Shown in pieces: positions 1 through 6,690 of a DNA stretch of 27,426 nucleotides. The notes under the pieces are model-generated. The model saw only the letters and a program-made list of their open reading frames with translations, was not told the origin of the DNA and did not search any database. Within the stretch, counting starts at the first letter, position 1. Each line of letters begins with the position of its first letter. Origin of the DNA: UBA11795 sp964652755 (GTDB lineage: Bacteria; Chloroflexota; Dehalococcoidia; Lucifugimonadales; UBA826); assembly GCA_964652755.1 (NCBI GenBank), contig CAZZBP010000023.1, positions 1 through 27,426 of the forward strand. The letters run 5' to 3'. A program made the position numbers and the translations under genes.

Positions 1-585
1 ATTCACTCCCTCAGCAACTATCCTTAAAGCATCAATATCTAGTCCAGAATCCGTTTCGTCCAGCAATGCTAGTTTTGGATCCAGCAAAGCAAGTTGTAGA
101 ATTTCGTTTCTTTTCTTCTCCCCCCCTGAGAATCCCTCATTTACAGACCTCTTCACAAGATCTTGATCCATCTCTACAAGTTTTCTCTTTTCTTCAAGAA
201 GCTTATCGAATTCTCTAATTCCCATTTCTTCGTGCCCTTGTTCCTTACGGATTGAGTCCAGGGCAGATTTCAGGAACTGCCAGGTCCGTACTCCGGGCAG
301 TTCCACTGGATATTGAAAAGCAAGAAATATTCCCTTTCTAGCCCTTATTTCAGGTTGCATGTTAATTATGCTTTCCCCGCAATAGTAGATGTCTCCTGAA
401 GTGACACTGTATCCCGGCCGACCAGCTATGATGTTCGCCAAAGTGCTTTTGCCCGAGCCATTCGGCCCCATTATCGCGTGGACTTCTCCCAACCCAACAG
501 TTAGATCTATTCCTTTTAGTATTTCAGTATCTTCCACTGAAGTATGAAGGTTCTTTACCTCTAATAAGTTCTTCCTATTAACCAT
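1..585 (-). CDS. sufC: SufC, Fe-S cluster assembly ATPase (partial, C-terminus cut by window edge)
   Basis: ABC-type ATPase of the SUF system. It forms a complex with SufB and SufD in the cytoplasm and powers Fe-S cluster assembly. The 195 codons present begin MVNRKNLLEV and read openly to base 1. Visible are Walker A GPNGSGKST (about residues 40-48), the Q-loop in FLAFQYP, an ABC signature in the SufC form FSGGEKKRNEI, and Walker B LALLDETDSGLD. The KKRNEI and DETDSGLD wording is typical of SufC rather than of transport ATPases. The ATG directly abuts the sufB stop (TAAATG on the minus strand), so the two genes are translationally linked. About 50-60 residues should lie beyond the left edge, probably followed by sufD and sufS, which cannot be seen here. 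Confidence 0.96.
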   Translation of the reverse strand, partial: MVNRKNLLEVKNLHTSVEDTEILKGIDLTVGLGEVHAIMGPNGSGKSTLANIIAGRPGYSVTSGDIYYCGESIINMQPEIRARKGIFLAFQYPVELPGVRTWQFLKSALDSIRKEQGHEEMGIREFDKLLEEKRKLVEMDQDLVKRSVNEGFSGGEKKRNEILQLALLDPKLALLDETDSGLDIDALRIVAEGVN

Positions 586-2049
586 TTATCCAACTGTCCC
601 TTCCAAGCTGACTCGTAAAAGTTGGGAAGCTTCCATTGCAAACTCAAAGGGAAGTTCCTTGAAGATACCCCTACAGAACCCGTTGACTATCATGTAATTC
701 GCCTCTTCAAGGTCGATTCCTCTTTGCTGCAAGTAGAAAAGTTGGTCATCATTGACCTTTGAAGTGGTCGCCTCGTGTCCCATTTGAGCACTGGGGTTTC
801 GCACCTCAATATACGGCACGGTGTGCGCCCCGCACTCGTCGCCTATGAGTAGAGAGTCGCATTGTGTAAAGTTTCTTGCATTATCCGCATTCGGCAAAAT
901 CGCTACTTGCCCACGATATGTATTTTCTGCCTTACCCGCAGAGATTCCCTTCGCTATGATGGTACTCTTTGTATTTTTCCCGATATGGATCATTTTTGTC
1001 CCAGTATCAGCCTGCTGATAATTATTAACTAAAGCTACTGAGTAAAATTCCCCCACTGCGTTGTCACCCTGCAATATCACACTCGGGTATTTCCAAGTTA
1101 TGGCAGAGCCTGTTTCAACTTGAGTCCATGAAATTTTAGAGTTCTCTCCCCTAGCAGCACCACGCTTTGTTACAAAGTTATACACTCCCCCATTACCGTC
1201 TTTATCTCCGGGGTACCAATTCTGAAGAGTCGAGTATTTGATCTCTGCATCCTTTAGGGCGACCAATTCAACTACAGCAGCATGTAATTGATGGGTTTTT
1301 CGCATCGGGGCGGTACAACCTTCAAGATAACTTACGTAACTTCCCTCGTCCGCAATAATCAGGGTTCTCTCAAACTGCCCAGAATCTACTTCATTTATGC
1401 GGAAGTATGTCATTAACTCTATGGGACATCTAACTCCCGGAGGTACATAGCAAAAGGATCCGTCGCTAAACACCGCTGAATTAAGAGTCGCATAGAAATT
1501 GTCGCTATATGGCACGACTGAACCAAGGTATTTCTCAACCAATTCGGGATATCTCTGAACGGCTTCGCTGATAGGGCAGAAAATAACCCCAGCTTCTTTA
1601 AGCATATCTTGATATGTTGTCGCCACCGATACACTATCAAGAACCGCATCCACAGCAACGCCACTCAGTTTTTTCTGTTCTTCTAAAGGGATTCCTAGTT
1701 TATCAAAAGCCTCGATTAATTCAGGGTCTATTTCATCTAGGCTCTTAGGGGCATCCTCCTTAGATTTAGGAGCTGCGTAATAGATGATATCTTGGAAATC
1801 AATCTCGTCGAACTGAACCTTAGCCCATGTAGGTGCAGAATCGTCTCCTTGATCCAACCAGTGTTTGAAGGCTTTAAGACGCCATTGCAGCATCCATTCC
1901 GGTTCTTTTTTTTTCGCCGATATGAACCTAACGATGTCTTCGTTCAATCCCTTAGGCGCAACGTCGGACTCGATATCAAATTCAAAGCCCCATCTGTACT
2001 GTTGTTCTTCGACTCCGGTTTGTCTGGATATGACCTTCTGTCCGGCCAT
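586..2049 (-). CDS. sufB: SufB, Fe-S cluster scaffold protein
   Basis: Core scaffold of the SufBCD complex on which Fe-S clusters are built with sulfur from a cysteine desulfurase. The N-terminal region contains GLNEDIVRFISAKKKEPEWM, the SufB signature. The C-terminal beta-helix carries a conserved Cys in NFTQCDSLLIGDECGAHTVP (equivalent to E. coli Cys405 by recollection) and a nearby His. The chosen start MAGQKV gives 487 aa, close to the usual 470-490. It has AAAGGAGA about 10 bases upstream. Two further in-frame ATGs at 2073 and 2082 would add 8 or 11 residues but have poor ribosome binding sites. sufC follows with no gap. Expression is probably driven by the promoter at 2186-2215 and may be controlled by the dyad at 2147-2181. 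Confidence 0.96.
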   Translation of the reverse strand: MAGQKVISRQTGVEEQQYRWGFEFDIESDVAPKGLNEDIVRFISAKKKEPEWMLQWRLKAFKHWLDQGDDSAPTWAKVQFDEIDFQDIIYYAAPKSKEDAPKSLDEIDPELIEAFDKLGIPLEEQKKLSGVAVDAVLDSVSVATTYQDMLKEAGVIFCPISEAVQRYPELVEKYLGSVVPYSDNFYATLNSAVFSDGSFCYVPPGVRCPIELMTYFRINEVDSGQFERTLIIADEGSYVSYLEGCTAPMRKTHQLHAAVVELVALKDAEIKYSTLQNWYPGDKDGNGGVYNFVTKRGAARGENSKISWTQVETGSAITWKYPSVILQGDNAVGEFYSVALVNNYQQADTGTKMIHIGKNTKSTIIAKGISAGKAENTYRGQVAILPNADNARNFTQCDSLLIGDECGAHTVPYIEVRNPSAQMGHEATTSKVNDDQLFYLQQRGIDLEEANYMIVNGFCRGIFKELPFEFAMEASQLLRVSLEGTVG

Positions 2050-2146
2050 GTATTCACGGTCTCCTTTCAACATACCTCGCATTAGTCAAAGATCGACTTT
2101 GGTACCCTACTATTGGCACAACGAGGTTGGAATTTAAACACACCTC

Positions 2147-2181
2147 AGCACATTGTTGAGCTATTAGGTCAACAATGTGCT
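2147..2181. promoter_or_regulatory. 13-bp perfect inverted repeat at the suf transcription start (operator candidate)
   Basis: AGCACATTGTTGA (2147-2159) is repeated exactly as its reverse complement TCAACAATGTGCT (2169-2181) around a 9-base spacer. On the minus strand it begins 4 bases after the predicted -10 box of the suf promoter and lies about 100 bases before the sufB start. No T-run follows, so it does not look like an intrinsic terminator of the upstream yjbQ gene. It could be the operator of an iron, redox or Fe-S sensing repressor, or a hairpin at the 5' end of the suf mRNA. Confidence 0.6.
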
Positions 2182-2185
2182 ATGA

Positions 2186-2215
2186 AATATATCACCGGCA
2201 CCAGTTGGCGGTCAA
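2186..2215 (-). promoter_or_regulatory. Predicted sigma-70 type promoter of sufBC
   Basis: On the minus strand a -35 box TTGACC (2215-2210) is separated by 18 bases from a -10 box TATATT (2191-2186). The predicted start of transcription falls at the upstream arm of the 2147-2181 dyad. Of the candidate promoters in this window it has the best pair of boxes. It has not been tested against a background model. Confidence 0.5.
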
Positions 2216-2327
2216 AATAATGAACACAGACAGCACAGTCATGAAATCCTTTCGATCAAATGCGGCGTGAATTTCTGAACGTCTATCTATAGGCTAATAT
2301 TAACTTTACATTTTCCATAGTCAGCCA

Positions 2328-2342
2328 CAGTGTTAAACACTG
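2328..2342. repeat. 15-bp palindrome CAGTGTT-A-AACACTG behind yjbQ
   Basis: A perfect palindrome with a single central base lies a few bases beyond the yjbQ stop codon. A further AACACTG copy overlaps the end of yjbQ at 2351-2357, so on the transcript CAGTGTT from the gene end could pair with AACACTG from the palindrome. There is no T-run, so a Rho-independent terminator is not supported. Function unknown. Confidence 0.35.
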
Positions 2343-2347
2343 AGTTT

Positions 2348-2830
2348 CTAACACTGTCCAAGTATCTGAACCACAACTTTGCGATTGCCAACCTGAGTAG
2401 CTTTCTCTCCATCCAGCTCCACCATAAATATTCTCTGCCACTCTCCTAAAGTCATTGTTCCATCCACCAAAGGGATAGACTCACTTGAGCCAAATATCAA
2501 ATGCTGACAATGGGAGTGACCATTTGGGCATTCGTCTTCATGCATGTGAACGGTGCGTACATCAAAATCATTGTGCCGATAGTCACCTTTGCTTGACGCA
2601 AAACTTTCCAAGAGTCCTTTGAAGTCCTCAATAAGAAGTGGTTCGTTTTCTTGGATCACGATAGCAGCAGTTGTGTGCTTGGAAAACACGACGACTATCC
2701 CGTTCAATATACCTGATGACTCGATACATTCTTCCACTTTCCTAGTAATGTCTATAAAATCTGGCGCCACAGCCGACTCGACAGTTAGGGTGTAAGCATA
2801 CGTTTTCATTACGGCGTCTGATACGTTCAT
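2348..2830 (-). CDS. yjbQ: YjbQ/UPF0047 family protein (secondary thiamine-phosphate synthase type)
   Basis: Small soluble protein of the YjbQ/UPF0047 family. E. coli YjbQ has weak thiamine-phosphate synthase activity, but the true role of the family is unsettled. The diagnostic stretches are SKHTTAAIVIQENEP (about residues 50-64) and NGHSHCQHLIFGSSESIP, followed by DGTMTLGEWQRIFMVELDG. The conserved His residues of both motifs are present. The product is 160 aa against about 140 for the family, owing to a slightly longer N-terminus. The ATG at 2830 is preceded by AAGAGG at 9 bases. The later Met (MKTYAYT, 2809) lacks a binding site. It stands alone between sufB and the phosphorylase-like gene, on the same strand as both, with palindromes on both sides. 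Confidence 0.88.
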   Translation of the reverse strand: MNVSDAVMKTYAYTLTVESAVAPDFIDITRKVEECIESSGILNGIVVVFSKHTTAAIVIQENEPLLIEDFKGLLESFASSKGDYRHNDFDVRTVHMHEDECPNGHSHCQHLIFGSSESIPLVDGTMTLGEWQRIFMVELDGEKATQVGNRKVVVQILGQC

Positions 2831-2881
2831 CTAAAAGAACCTCTTTATAAAAGGCTTGAGGTATGAGCAATAAAATTTCTG

Positions 2882-2907
2882 AAAATCTGATTTTAGAATT
2901 ATTCTAA
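2882..2907. promoter_or_regulatory. Two overlapping palindromes upstream of yjbQ
   Basis: AAAATC-T-GATTTT (2882-2894) is a perfect 13-bp palindrome. It overlaps by two bases a second perfect 15-bp palindrome, TTAGAAT-T-ATTCTAA (2893-2907). The pair sits 52 bases ahead of the yjbQ start in the gap behind the phosphorylase-like gene. Both are AT-rich, which lowers their significance. They could be a regulator binding site or part of a transcription end. Confidence 0.35.
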
Positions 2908-2992
2908 CCCTTTTTCTTTAGCCATTCACCACGTTCTCTCTCTGACCGATCGTTTGTTGAAAACAAAGTAGGGTCCTTGCTCCTCCGACTGA

Positions 2993-3736
2993 TTATGGTA
3001 GAGACAATGAATGAATTCGCGACACCACCTGATCAAGTTTTCTGACAGCTTTTCTTCTCCTAAATTGGAAAGCAAGTAAAGCAGGTAGTTTGTCAGGCGA
3101 CAGTAGAAGGCGGAAGGCACCCGGCTGGCCGACGATTTCTAGCTTTTTGTTAAACCTAGAAATCGTTGAGCTTCTTGCACTGGTTACTCCTCGTATTAAC
3201 GCGAAGGGAACTCCCGTTTTACTGCACGCATCTGCAACCAAAGCTCCTTCTCTGTCCATAACAGCCGAACCAAACTCCTTACCAAACCACAATTTCATCT
3301 TTTCGTTGGAGACTATTCTTGGAACACTTACCAACCCATCCTTTATAAATGTTTTACCTTTGTAGTCTAGATTATCAAAAAGCGATTGCAATGGACGGCA
3401 AATCGGGACATCGAGACTTTTTGCGCTTTCATTAGACCAAAGAGCCATGGGACCGCTCAAAGACATTAGCTTTTCGCAAAGGATCACCGTTCCTATAGGA
3501 ATTTCATCTCTTAATGACGTCGCAAAACCTACCGATATTATGAAGTCAGGTGAATAGTTTTCGACAAGATTAAGTGCCGCTTCATAAGATTTTTCGCCGA
3601 TCGCTCCGGATGCAACGCCTACATCCTGTAATTTATTTGCCAAAAAAATGCCACCATTTAACGCGGATCGTTCAAATCTGTGTCTTCTAAGGAAAGATTT
3701 TACGACGTTGCTATCAGGTACGAGTATTCCTTTCAA
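2993..3736 (-). CDS. Nucleoside phosphorylase/nucleosidase-fold protein, HpnG-like, altered active site
   Basis: Member of the PNP/MTA-SAH nucleosidase superfamily (247 aa). Two core stretches can be read: VASGAIGEKSYEAALNLVEN then DFIISVGFATSLRDEIPIG (about residues 41-82), and VMDREGALVADAC then VPFALIRGVTSARSS (about 159-190). The Glu of the M-E-(G/A) motif is present (E163). The catalytic Asp of the usual R-A-I-S-D motif is a Ser here (IRGVTS, S186). The tail LLSPDKLPALLAFQFRRRKA resembles the C-terminus I recall for hopanoid-associated HpnG, which releases the adenine moiety of adenosylhopane. That link is from memory and tentative. Start is TTG at 3736 with AAGGG about 8 bases upstream. 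It lies downstream of a prenyl diphosphate synthase on the same strand, which fits lipid metabolism. It could equally be a degenerate or repurposed nucleosidase. Confidence 0.7.
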   Translation of the reverse strand: MKGILVPDSNVVKSFLRRHRFERSALNGGIFLANKLQDVGVASGAIGEKSYEAALNLVENYSPDFIISVGFATSLRDEIPIGTVILCEKLMSLSGPMALWSNESAKSLDVPICRPLQSLFDNLDYKGKTFIKDGLVSVPRIVSNEKMKLWFGKEFGSAVMDREGALVADACSKTGVPFALIRGVTSARSSTISRFNKKLEIVGQPGAFRLLLSPDKLPALLAFQFRRRKAVRKLDQVVSRIHSLSLP

Positions 3737-3839
3737 TCACTCAGCCCTTATCCGATGGAATTTTATTCACTAATTCTAGATTTAGAGATCTTGAGCGCAA
3801 ATTACGTCAACTAATTTCACGGTCGAAAGTGATCCAGAA

Positions 3840-4883
3840 TCAAAACTTTCTTTGGGCAAGAAAATAGGCCAGATCTGAGAAGTCTGTTTTTGTTCTACTA
3901 TTTAATGGAGCTGATTCCATAATATCCAACGCATTCTCGCAATATTTATCAGCTAATTCTTGAGCAAATTTGAGGGTGTTGTTGTTCTCCATAATGTCTA
4001 ACACAAGATCCACTTCAGAATCTCCCAGTTTTTCCCTTGAAAAGACCTCAAGCAGGGCTTTTCTTTCTGTTCCACTGCATTCTGACATTGCGTGTACAAC
4101 GGGCAATGAATTTTTCTTGCGTCTTATATCCGCTCCCACTGGCTTTCCGGTTATTGTTTCACTCCCCCATATTCCTAGAATATCGTCTCTTATCTGAAAT
4201 GTGAAACCGAGGGCTCTACCCGATTCTTTGAACACATTTACTACAGATTCTTCTACATTACCCAACTCGGCGCCAATGTGAAGGGAGCACCTGATTAATG
4301 CACCGGTCTTCTTAGCTATCATAGCCATGTACTGATCCAGGGAAATATCAATTCGTCCCTCATAGGAGATATCCATATATTGTCCCTCTATCATTTCCAG
4401 ACAAGCCTGGGAAAGTAAAGAGACACTTTCTGTCGGTTTACCTCTGTTAATAGTTCGCAGTTCTTCCACAGTAATATCAGCAATTATCCGAAGCACATTG
4501 CCGGCAACTAGCGCTCGAGGTATACCCCACACAGCCCATAAAGTTGGTCGGTGGTGGCGAGTTTCATCAAAGTCTTGGATCTCGTCATGAACAAGTGAAA
4601 AATTGTGTATCAGCTCAATAGACGAAGCTACGGGAATTGCGTCCTTTAACCTACCTCCGGCAGCTTCACATGCAAATAGGCATAAAGATGGGCGTAGCGA
4701 CTTTCCTGTTGTTCCCTGAATTGGTTCCCCAGAATTATCAGCCCACCCCATACAATATCTAAGCATGTCATAAACAAAAAGTGAATCGCGAGAGAGGCAC
4801 TTTTTTAGCGAACCGTCGACTAATTCACGATACCTAGTTAGCACCTCAGGTACTTCTTCTGAGGCAACGTTAAACTCTGGCAT
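3840..4883 (-). CDS. Trans-isoprenyl (geranylgeranyl type) diphosphate synthase
   Basis: All-trans prenyl diphosphate synthase. It condenses isopentenyl diphosphate onto an allylic substrate and supplies precursors for quinone tails, carotenoids or hopanoids. Counting from the chosen ATG at 4883 (MPEFNV, 347 aa), it has GKSLRPSLCLFACEAAGG (substrate lysine and arginine), the first Asp-rich motif HDEIQDFDETRHHRPT (D100 to D104), and the second, FQIRDDILGIWG (D233, D234). The DDILGIWG form is that of the GGPP-synthase-like group of archaea and actinobacteria rather than the IspA DDILD form. Product chain length cannot be settled by reading. The frame stays open to a TTG at 4973, which would add 30 residues without a binding site. 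The ATG at 4883 also has a poor one, so the start is uncertain. Divergent from nuoA. Confidence 0.9.
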   Translation of the reverse strand: MPEFNVASEEVPEVLTRYRELVDGSLKKCLSRDSLFVYDMLRYCMGWADNSGEPIQGTTGKSLRPSLCLFACEAAGGRLKDAIPVASSIELIHNFSLVHDEIQDFDETRHHRPTLWAVWGIPRALVAGNVLRIIADITVEELRTINRGKPTESVSLLSQACLEMIEGQYMDISYEGRIDISLDQYMAMIAKKTGALIRCSLHIGAELGNVEESVVNVFKESGRALGFTFQIRDDILGIWGSETITGKPVGADIRRKKNSLPVVHAMSECSGTERKALLEVFSREKLGDSEVDLVLDIMENNNTLKFAQELADKYCENALDIMESAPLNSRTKTDFSDLAYFLAQRKF

Positions 4884-5036
4884 ATGTATCGAGGTTGAAA
4901 CCCTGCATTCTAAAAATTTTGAAAAGTCCTTTCGGCAATTGACGATAATCCCAATAATAGAAATAAGGCACAAGTAAGTGAGCGTTCTTCATACTTGGCA
5001 GTTAAAGAAATTGAACCAAAACGAAGGCCCCATGGC

Positions 5037-5065
5037 AAGATAAGGTATTATCCCATTTGATACAA
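5037..5065 (-). promoter_or_regulatory. Possible promoter of the prenyl synthase gene
   Basis: On the minus strand TTGTAT (5065-5060) is followed after 17 bases by TATCTT (5042-5037). Both boxes are imperfect but correctly spaced, and they lie ahead of the only minus-strand gene in reach. Weak prediction. Confidence 0.3.
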
Positions 5066-5105
5066 CTACAGGCATTATGAAAGGCTATATCGTGCGTTTT
5101 TTCAC

Positions 5106-5135
5106 TTGCGGGTGGTATCATCTCTATGCTATATT
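5106..5135 (+). promoter_or_regulatory. Possible promoter of the nuo operon
   Basis: TTGCGG (5106-5111) and TATATT (5130-5135) are separated by 18 bases and lie about 85 bases ahead of the nuoA ATG. They are the best boxes I found in the gap for the long nuo transcript. The -35 box matches only partly. Confidence 0.3.
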
Positions 5136-5219
5136 TCCGCCATAGATTCTGAGGCATAACCAAGCGTAAGTTATGAGTTGAGAATTGCCACGGAATACTT
5201 GCAGCTACCGGCGGGGAAT

Positions 5220-5615
5220 ATGCTCGACGAATACTTCAGACAGTATGGTGTTATTGCCATATTTGCCGCGCTCGCAGTTGCGGTTCCCACGGGAATGCTG
5301 ATTATTTCATGGCTACTGTCTGTACTGAAAATACGTCCGAATAACCCTTCCGCTGTTAAGAACAGCATTTACGAATGCGGGTTTGAGACTATTACCGAGC
5401 GTTGGAACAATTTCAATTTTCGCTATTACAGCATAGCGTTGCTATTTGTAATATTTGATGTAGAGGTTGTATTTCTGTTTCCATGGGCAGCAAGCTTTGG
5501 CACGATGTCAGCGGAATTTGGAATGTTCGTGCTCATTGAGATGGTAATCTTTATCGGCATACTGATGCTTGGATGGATCTATGCTTGGAAAAAAGGGTCC
5601 TTAGAGTGGAGTTAA
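5220..5615 (+). CDS. nuoA: NADH-quinone oxidoreductase subunit A
   Basis: Small membrane subunit of complex I (131 aa from ATG 5220), with three membrane spans around residues 10-35, 65-85 and 95-120. Diagnostic stretches are YECGFETI and FNFRYYSIALLFVIFDVEVV, followed by FLFPWA. The acidic residues of FDVEVVFLFPW line the quinone-channel side in known structures. The frame is open to a TTG at 5178, adding 14 residues, but MLDEYFRQYGVIAIF matches the usual family beginning. GGGG lies only a few bases ahead of this ATG, so initiation strength is unclear. First gene of the operon. nuoB starts 4 bases after its stop. Confidence 0.95.
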   Translation: MLDEYFRQYGVIAIFAALAVAVPTGMLIISWLLSVLKIRPNNPSAVKNSIYECGFETITERWNNFNFRYYSIALLFVIFDVEVVFLFPWAASFGTMSAEFGMFVLIEMVIFIGILMLGWIYAWKKGSLEWS

Positions 5616-5618
5616 AAA

Positions 5619-6248
5619 ATGTCCGCTGAAAAAGAATTGTTACTCGAAAATACCGTGCAAATCCCTCTACACGACACTACCTGGAATCTAGATCAAAAGG
5701 AGGGGAAATACATTAATCATCTGAAATCGACACATACGGAGGCCCTTGCCGAGCCTCTTGTCGAAGTTCCAGATGACTTACAGCGGAATATAGCGGTAAC
5801 TTCTGTGGACGCATTAATTAGTTGGGGAAGGAAATCCGCCGTATGGCCTCTTTCCTTCGGATTAGCCTGTTGCGCCTTTGAGATGATGGCAAGCGCGATG
5901 TCTCGCTTCGATATCTCTAGATTCGGCATGGAGGTTTTCAGGCCATCGCCCAGACAGGCTGACTTGATAATCATTGCAGGCACAGTCACGTGGAAAATGG
6001 CCCCGGCAATCGAGCGAGTATATGAACAGATGGCAGAACCTAGATGGGTAATCTCAATGGGTGTTTGCGCTACTAGCGGAGGCCCATATTACGGATCCTA
6101 TAGTGTCGTGCCAGGAGTCAATCACATTATCCCAGTTGATGTATATGTGCCAGGATGCCCGCCGAGACCCGATGCTCTACTCTACGGCATCATGCAACTG
6201 CACGAAAAGATTAAGCGATATTCCATAAAAAGTCGGAATCCATCTTGA
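5619..6248 (+). CDS. nuoB: NADH-quinone oxidoreductase subunit B (N2 cluster)
   Basis: Peripheral subunit that binds the terminal [4Fe-4S] cluster N2, the electron donor to quinone. The ligand pattern is complete: tandem Cys84-Cys85 in LACCAFEMM, Cys150 in GVCATSGGPYYGSYS, and Cys180 in VPGCPPRPDALL. The product has 209 aa. The first 60 or so residues precede the conserved core and form a polar leader longer than in many homologues. GGAG stands 7 bases before the ATG. The TGA stop overlaps the TTG start of nuoC (TTGA), so translation is probably coupled. Confidence 0.97.
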   Translation: MSAEKELLLENTVQIPLHDTTWNLDQKEGKYINHLKSTHTEALAEPLVEVPDDLQRNIAVTSVDALISWGRKSAVWPLSFGLACCAFEMMASAMSRFDISRFGMEVFRPSPRQADLIIIAGTVTWKMAPAIERVYEQMAEPRWVISMGVCATSGGPYYGSYSVVPGVNHIIPVDVYVPGCPPRPDALLYGIMQLHEKIKRYSIKSRNPS

Positions 6249-6688
6249 CGAAGGTCCTTACAGGTTACGAAATGGCTGAGGCCATAGAACCAGGTGTTCC
6301 GGGCTCGGTAATAAAAAGCGGCGAATCTGATGTCTGGGTGGAATCCCATACGATCCTAGAAGTTTGCAAGATATTAAAGAATCCCGCTGGGCTAGATTTC
6401 TCTTATCTTTTATCGATATCTGCGGTCGACTATATAGAAAACTTTGAACTGGTGTATCACCTGGTCTCGATGAGGAACAACTGTAGCGGTATCGTGAAAT
6501 TGTCCTGCTCTGGAAGACTTGAGCCATCCGTTCCTTCTGTAATAGAAGTTTGGCAAGGCGCCGATTTACAAGAGCGAGAGATTTGGGATCTAATGGGTAT
6601 CAAGTTCGAAGGGCACCCGAATTTGAAACGAATTCTCCTTTGGGAAGGTTTCGAGGGGCACCCTCTAAGAAAGGATTATTTGGGTTAA
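6245..6688 (+). CDS. nuoC: NADH-quinone oxidoreductase subunit C (30 kDa)
   Basis: Peripheral-arm subunit that packs against NuoD and NuoI. The family signature at the C-terminus is intact: LQEREIWDLMGIKFEGHP then LKRILLWEGFEGHPLRKDY. The length of 147 aa is near the lower end for the family. Start TTG at 6245 overlaps the nuoB stop by 4 bases. The alternative ATG at 6272 would remove 9 residues. NuoC and NuoD are separate proteins here, not the fused NuoCD of E. coli. nuoD begins 2 bases after the stop. Confidence 0.94.
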   Translation: MTKVLTGYEMAEAIEPGVPGSVIKSGESDVWVESHTILEVCKILKNPAGLDFSYLLSISAVDYIENFELVYHLVSMRNNCSGIVKLSCSGRLEPSVPSVIEVWQGADLQEREIWDLMGIKFEGHPNLKRILLWEGFEGHPLRKDYLG

Positions 6689-6690
6689 CC

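Larger units (their letters stand above)
4884..5219. other. Divergent intergenic region between prenyl synthase and nuoA
   Basis: This stretch of about 336 bases holds no convincing gene. Reading frames extend into it from both sides (TTG 4973 for the prenyl synthase, TTG 5178 for nuoA) but neither extension has family support. It should contain the promoters for the left minus-strand genes and for the nuo operon. Candidates are listed separately. I saw no strong dyad. Confidence 0.6.

Noticed and set aside
2926..3120. Minus-strand open frame of 64 codons overlapping the end of the phosphorylase-like gene
   Set aside because: Lies largely in another frame of a gene with clear family motifs, and shows no recognisable composition or motif of its own.
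6550..6690. N-terminal extension of NuoD inside nuoC
   Set aside because: The extra 47 residues are basic, unlike the family, and coincide with conserved nuoC coding sequence in another frame.
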